Positions 6,120 to 8,349 of a stretch of DNA of 8,349 nucleotides are shown piece after piece. Source of the stretch: an uncultured Flavobacteriales bacterium (GTDB lineage Bacteria; Bacteroidota; Bacteroidia; Flavobacteriales; Crocinitomicaceae); contig CAMPIU010000116.1 of the NCBI GenBank assembly GCA_946886545.1, positions 1-8,349 on the forward strand. Direction: 5' to 3'. The translations under genes and the position numbers were made by a program. Numbering within the stretch: the first letter of the stretch is position 1; each line of letters begins with the position of its first letter. The notes under the pieces are model-generated. The model did not search any database, was not told the origin of the DNA, and saw only the letters and a program-made list of their open reading frames with translations.

Positions 6120-7370
6120 ATGTTAACATACCTCTTTAATTATTTAGAACAATTGGATTTCCCGGGAGCGGGGCTTTTCCACTACATCTCATTCAGAGCG
6201 GCAATGGCATTGATCACTTCGCTGATCGTATCCATTATTTTCGGAAAACGCCTGATCAATTTGTTGCGTCGTCAGCAGATTGGAGAAACTGTTCGCGATC
6301 TTGGTTTGGCAGGTCAGATAGAGAAATCAGGTACTCCGACAATGGGTGGTATTATCATCCTTTCTGCGATCCTGATCCCGACACTTTTATTCGCGAAGCT
6401 GCACAATGTTTATGTGTTCACAATGTTGGTTGCAACAGTTTGGCTAGGGGTAATCGGATTGATCGATGATTATATCAAAGTATTTAAAAAGAACAAAGAA
6501 GGATTAAAGGGGAAATTTAAAGTCGTAGGTCAAATCGGAGTAGGGGTTATTGTCGGATCAATCTTGTATTTCCACCCGGATGTACAGGTTCATAAAAAGG
6601 TAGCTGCAAACTATCACTTGCAAGCCGGGGAATCATTCGTGACACATCAGCATTCGAAAGATGTGGTAGATACGATTCCTTCCAAATGGATTGTAACACG
6701 TGATATGACGACAACTATTCCTTTCGTAAAGAACAATGAATTTAATTACAACTGGTTGATCGGGGATATCGATAAATCCTACGGATGGGCGCTTTTTATC
6801 CCATTTGTGATTATTGTGGTAATAGCAGTTTCCAATGGAGCAAATATGACGGACGGACTCGATGGACTGGCAACGGGAACGAGTGCAATTGCGGGAATTG
6901 CATTGGCAGTTTTAGCTTACGTTACATCCAACGTACATTTCGCAGATTACCTGAATGTGATGTATGTTCCATACGCTGAAGAACTCGTAATATTCATTGC
7001 GGCATTTGTCGGAGCGTGTATCGGATTCTTATGGTATAACAGTTACCCGGCACAGGTTTTCATGGGAGATACCGGAAGTTTGGCCTTGGGTGGGATTATT
7101 GCAGTATTTGCAATCTCCATTCGCAAGGAATTGTTAATCCCGGTATTGTGCGGAATCTTCCTGGTTGAGAACTTATCGGTGATTATGCAAGTTGGATATT
7201 TTAAATACACGAAAAAACGATTTGGTGAAGGGCGGCGTATTTTCAGAATGGCTCCTTTGCATCATCATTACCAGAAAAAAGGATTGCATGAAGCGAAGAT
7301 TGTTTCCCGCTTCTGGATCGTAGCGATTCTATTGGCAGTTGTATCCATTGTAACACTGAAACTTCGCTAA
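6120..7370 (+). CDS. mraY: Phospho-N-acetylmuramoyl-pentapeptide-transferase MraY
   Basis: An integral membrane enzyme that transfers phospho-MurNAc-pentapeptide from UDP to undecaprenyl phosphate, making lipid I on the inner face of the membrane. About ten hydrophobic spans are visible over 416 residues. Family motifs are GTPTMGG (71-77), the Asp pair in GLIDDYIKV (113-121; Asp116, Asp117), [12 protein letters not shown] (242-253), [12 protein letters not shown] (314-325; Asp317) and MAPLHHHY (377-384 region). The protein is about 55 residues longer than E. coli MraY. The extra residues lie between about 152 and 200, in the periplasmic loop between the fourth and fifth spans, before [12 protein letters not shown]; this expansion is usual in Bacteroidota. 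The 67-nt gap upstream sets it apart from murE; its TAA shares one base with the murD ATG. Confidence 0.96.
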   Translation: MLTYLFNYLEQLDFPGAGLFHYISFRAAMALITSLIVSIIFGKRLINLLRRQQIGETVRDLGLAGQIEKSGTPTMGGIIILSAILIPTLLFAKLHNVYVFTMLVATVWLGVIGLIDDYIKVFKKNKEGLKGKFKVVGQIGVGVIVGSILYFHPDVQVHKKVAANYHLQAGESFVTHQHSKDVVDTIPSKWIVTRDMTTTIPFVKNNEFNYNWLIGDIDKSYGWALFIPFVIIVVIAVSNGANMTDGLDGLATGTSAIAGIALAVLAYVTSNVHFADYLNVMYVPYAEELVIFIAAFVGACIGFLWYNSYPAQVFMGDTGSLALGGIIAVFAISIRKELLIPVLCGIFLVENLSVIMQVGYFKYTKKRFGEGRRIFRMAPLHHHYQKKGLHEAKIVSRFWIVAILLAVVSIVTLKLR

Positions 7371-8349
7371 TGAATATTCAAAACAAAATAGTAGTTGTTT
7401 TGGGCGCCGGCGAAAGTGGTGTCGGTGCTGCGATTCTTGCAAAAGTGAAAGGTGCGAAGGTGTTTGTCTCTGATTTTGGAAGTATCAAAGATTCTTTTCA
7501 GTCGGAATTGAATGAGCGTCAATTGGAATGGGAGCAGGGTTCTCATACGATGGATCGGATCCTGGAAGCTGACTTGGTAATTAAATCTCCGGGGATTCCT
7601 GAGAAAGCACCGGTGATGAAAGCAATTCGCGAAAAGGGAATCAAAGTGATTTCTGAGATCGAATTTGCAGGATACTTCACCACAGCTAAAAAAGTATGTA
7701 TTACCGGAAGTAACGGGAAAACAACGACAACGATGCTGATTCACCACATGTTAAAGAAAGCGGGATTGAATGTGGGATTAGCCGGAAATGTAGGATACAG
7801 TTTCGCGAAACAGGTTGCATTGGAAGATAACGATATCTACGTGTTGGAATTGAGTTCATTCCAGCTGGATGATATGGAAGATTTCAAAGCTGAAATTGCC
7901 ATACTGACAAACATCACTCCGGATCATTTGGATCGATACGAATACAACATGCAATTGTATGTGAATTCGAAGTTCCGGATCCTGAATAATCAAACTGCAG
8001 ATGATTATTTCATCTACAACGCCGACGATAAAACAATACTCGCTGAACTGGAGAAACGCTCCGTTCCGGCAAAAAAACTTCCCTTTTCATTGACGCAGGA
8101 ATTTGAACAGGGAGCATATGTAGCAAACAAACAACTCATCATAAACTTTAACAATCAATTCACTATGTCTATACATGAACTAGCTTTAAAGGGTAAGCAC
8201 AATACCCAAAATTCTCTGGCTTCCGGGCTTGCGGGAAGAATCCTTGATATTCGCAAGGAAATCGTGCGCGAAAGTCTGTCTGACTTTGTTAATGTAGAAC
8301 ACCGCTTGGAATTTGTTGCCAAAGTGTGTGGAATTGAGTTTATCAACGA
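7370..8349 (+). CDS. murD: UDP-N-acetylmuramoylalanine--D-glutamate ligase MurD, partial (C-terminus beyond window)
   Basis: A cytoplasmic ligase that adds D-glutamate to UDP-MurNAc-L-Ala using ATP. The open frame from the ATG at 7370 continues without a stop to the right edge, giving 326 residues of an expected 440-450. The N-terminal domain starts with a Rossmann-like VVVLGAGESGVGAA (8-21) and includes IKSPGIP (71-77). The central domain has the P-loop ITGSNGKTTTT (111-121), GLAGNVG (136-142), ELSSFQLD (160-167) and NITPDHLDRY (181-190), with Lys201 in NSKFRI as the likely carbamylated lysine. LKGKHNTQN (273-281) and NVEHRLEFV (308-316) are the usual MurD motifs of the C-terminal part. The start codon overlaps the mraY stop (TAATG). 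What is present is intact; truncation is only by the window edge. Confidence 0.95.
   Translation, partial: MNIQNKIVVVLGAGESGVGAAILAKVKGAKVFVSDFGSIKDSFQSELNERQLEWEQGSHTMDRILEADLVIKSPGIPEKAPVMKAIREKGIKVISEIEFAGYFTTAKKVCITGSNGKTTTTMLIHHMLKKAGLNVGLAGNVGYSFAKQVALEDNDIYVLELSSFQLDDMEDFKAEIAILTNITPDHLDRYEYNMQLYVNSKFRILNNQTADDYFIYNADDKTILAELEKRSVPAKKLPFSLTQEFEQGAYVANKQLIINFNNQFTMSIHELALKGKHNTQNSLASGLAGRILDIRKEIVRESLSDFVNVEHRLEFVAKVCGIEFIN

Overview
This window is the 5' end of a division and cell wall (dcw) cluster, all on the + strand, in the order mraZ, rsmH (mraW), ftsL-like, ftsI (class B penicillin-binding protein with a PASTA domain), murE, mraY and murD; murD runs off the right edge. The organism is most likely a member of the Bacteroidota, probably a flavobacterium. 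The reasons are the FtsI with a C-terminal PASTA domain, the enlarged MraY with an extra periplasmic loop, the lack of murF between murE and mraY, a TAnnTTTG-type promoter motif and mostly weak ribosome binding sites. An RHS fragment at the left edge recalls Crocinitomicaceae such as Fluviicola, but that is a guess.

Layout: positions 1-430 hold no intact gene. On the - strand a short reading frame carries the RHS core signature YDHLGNTRV and runs off the left edge. Upstream of it, pieces of plausible protein sequence continue in shifting frames, which suggests a degraded RHS-type gene. Positions 400-600 are an AT-rich control region with a candidate Bacteroidota promoter, a 9-bp imperfect inverted repeat and two facing clusters of GTGG/GTGT boxes of the MraZ-operator type. 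Positions 603-8349 are seven tightly packed genes. Five of the six junctions overlap (11, 11, 8, 4 and 1 nt). Only murE-mraY has a gap, of 67 nt, which contains a small GCGAAGC hairpin.

How the genes work together: MraZ is the DNA-binding regulator of its own operon. RsmH methylates 16S rRNA C1402. FtsL and FtsI are septal membrane proteins, FtsI cross-linking septal peptidoglycan. MurD and MurE add D-Glu and meso-diaminopimelate to the UDP-MurNAc peptide (the DNPR motif in MurE supports DAP), and MraY transfers the finished phospho-MurNAc-pentapeptide to undecaprenyl phosphate to give lipid I. The seven genes look intact apart from murD, which is cut by the window edge. I see no RNA genes, CRISPR array, insertion sequence or novel multi-gene system. 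The most interesting material is the regulatory and degraded DNA upstream of mraZ.
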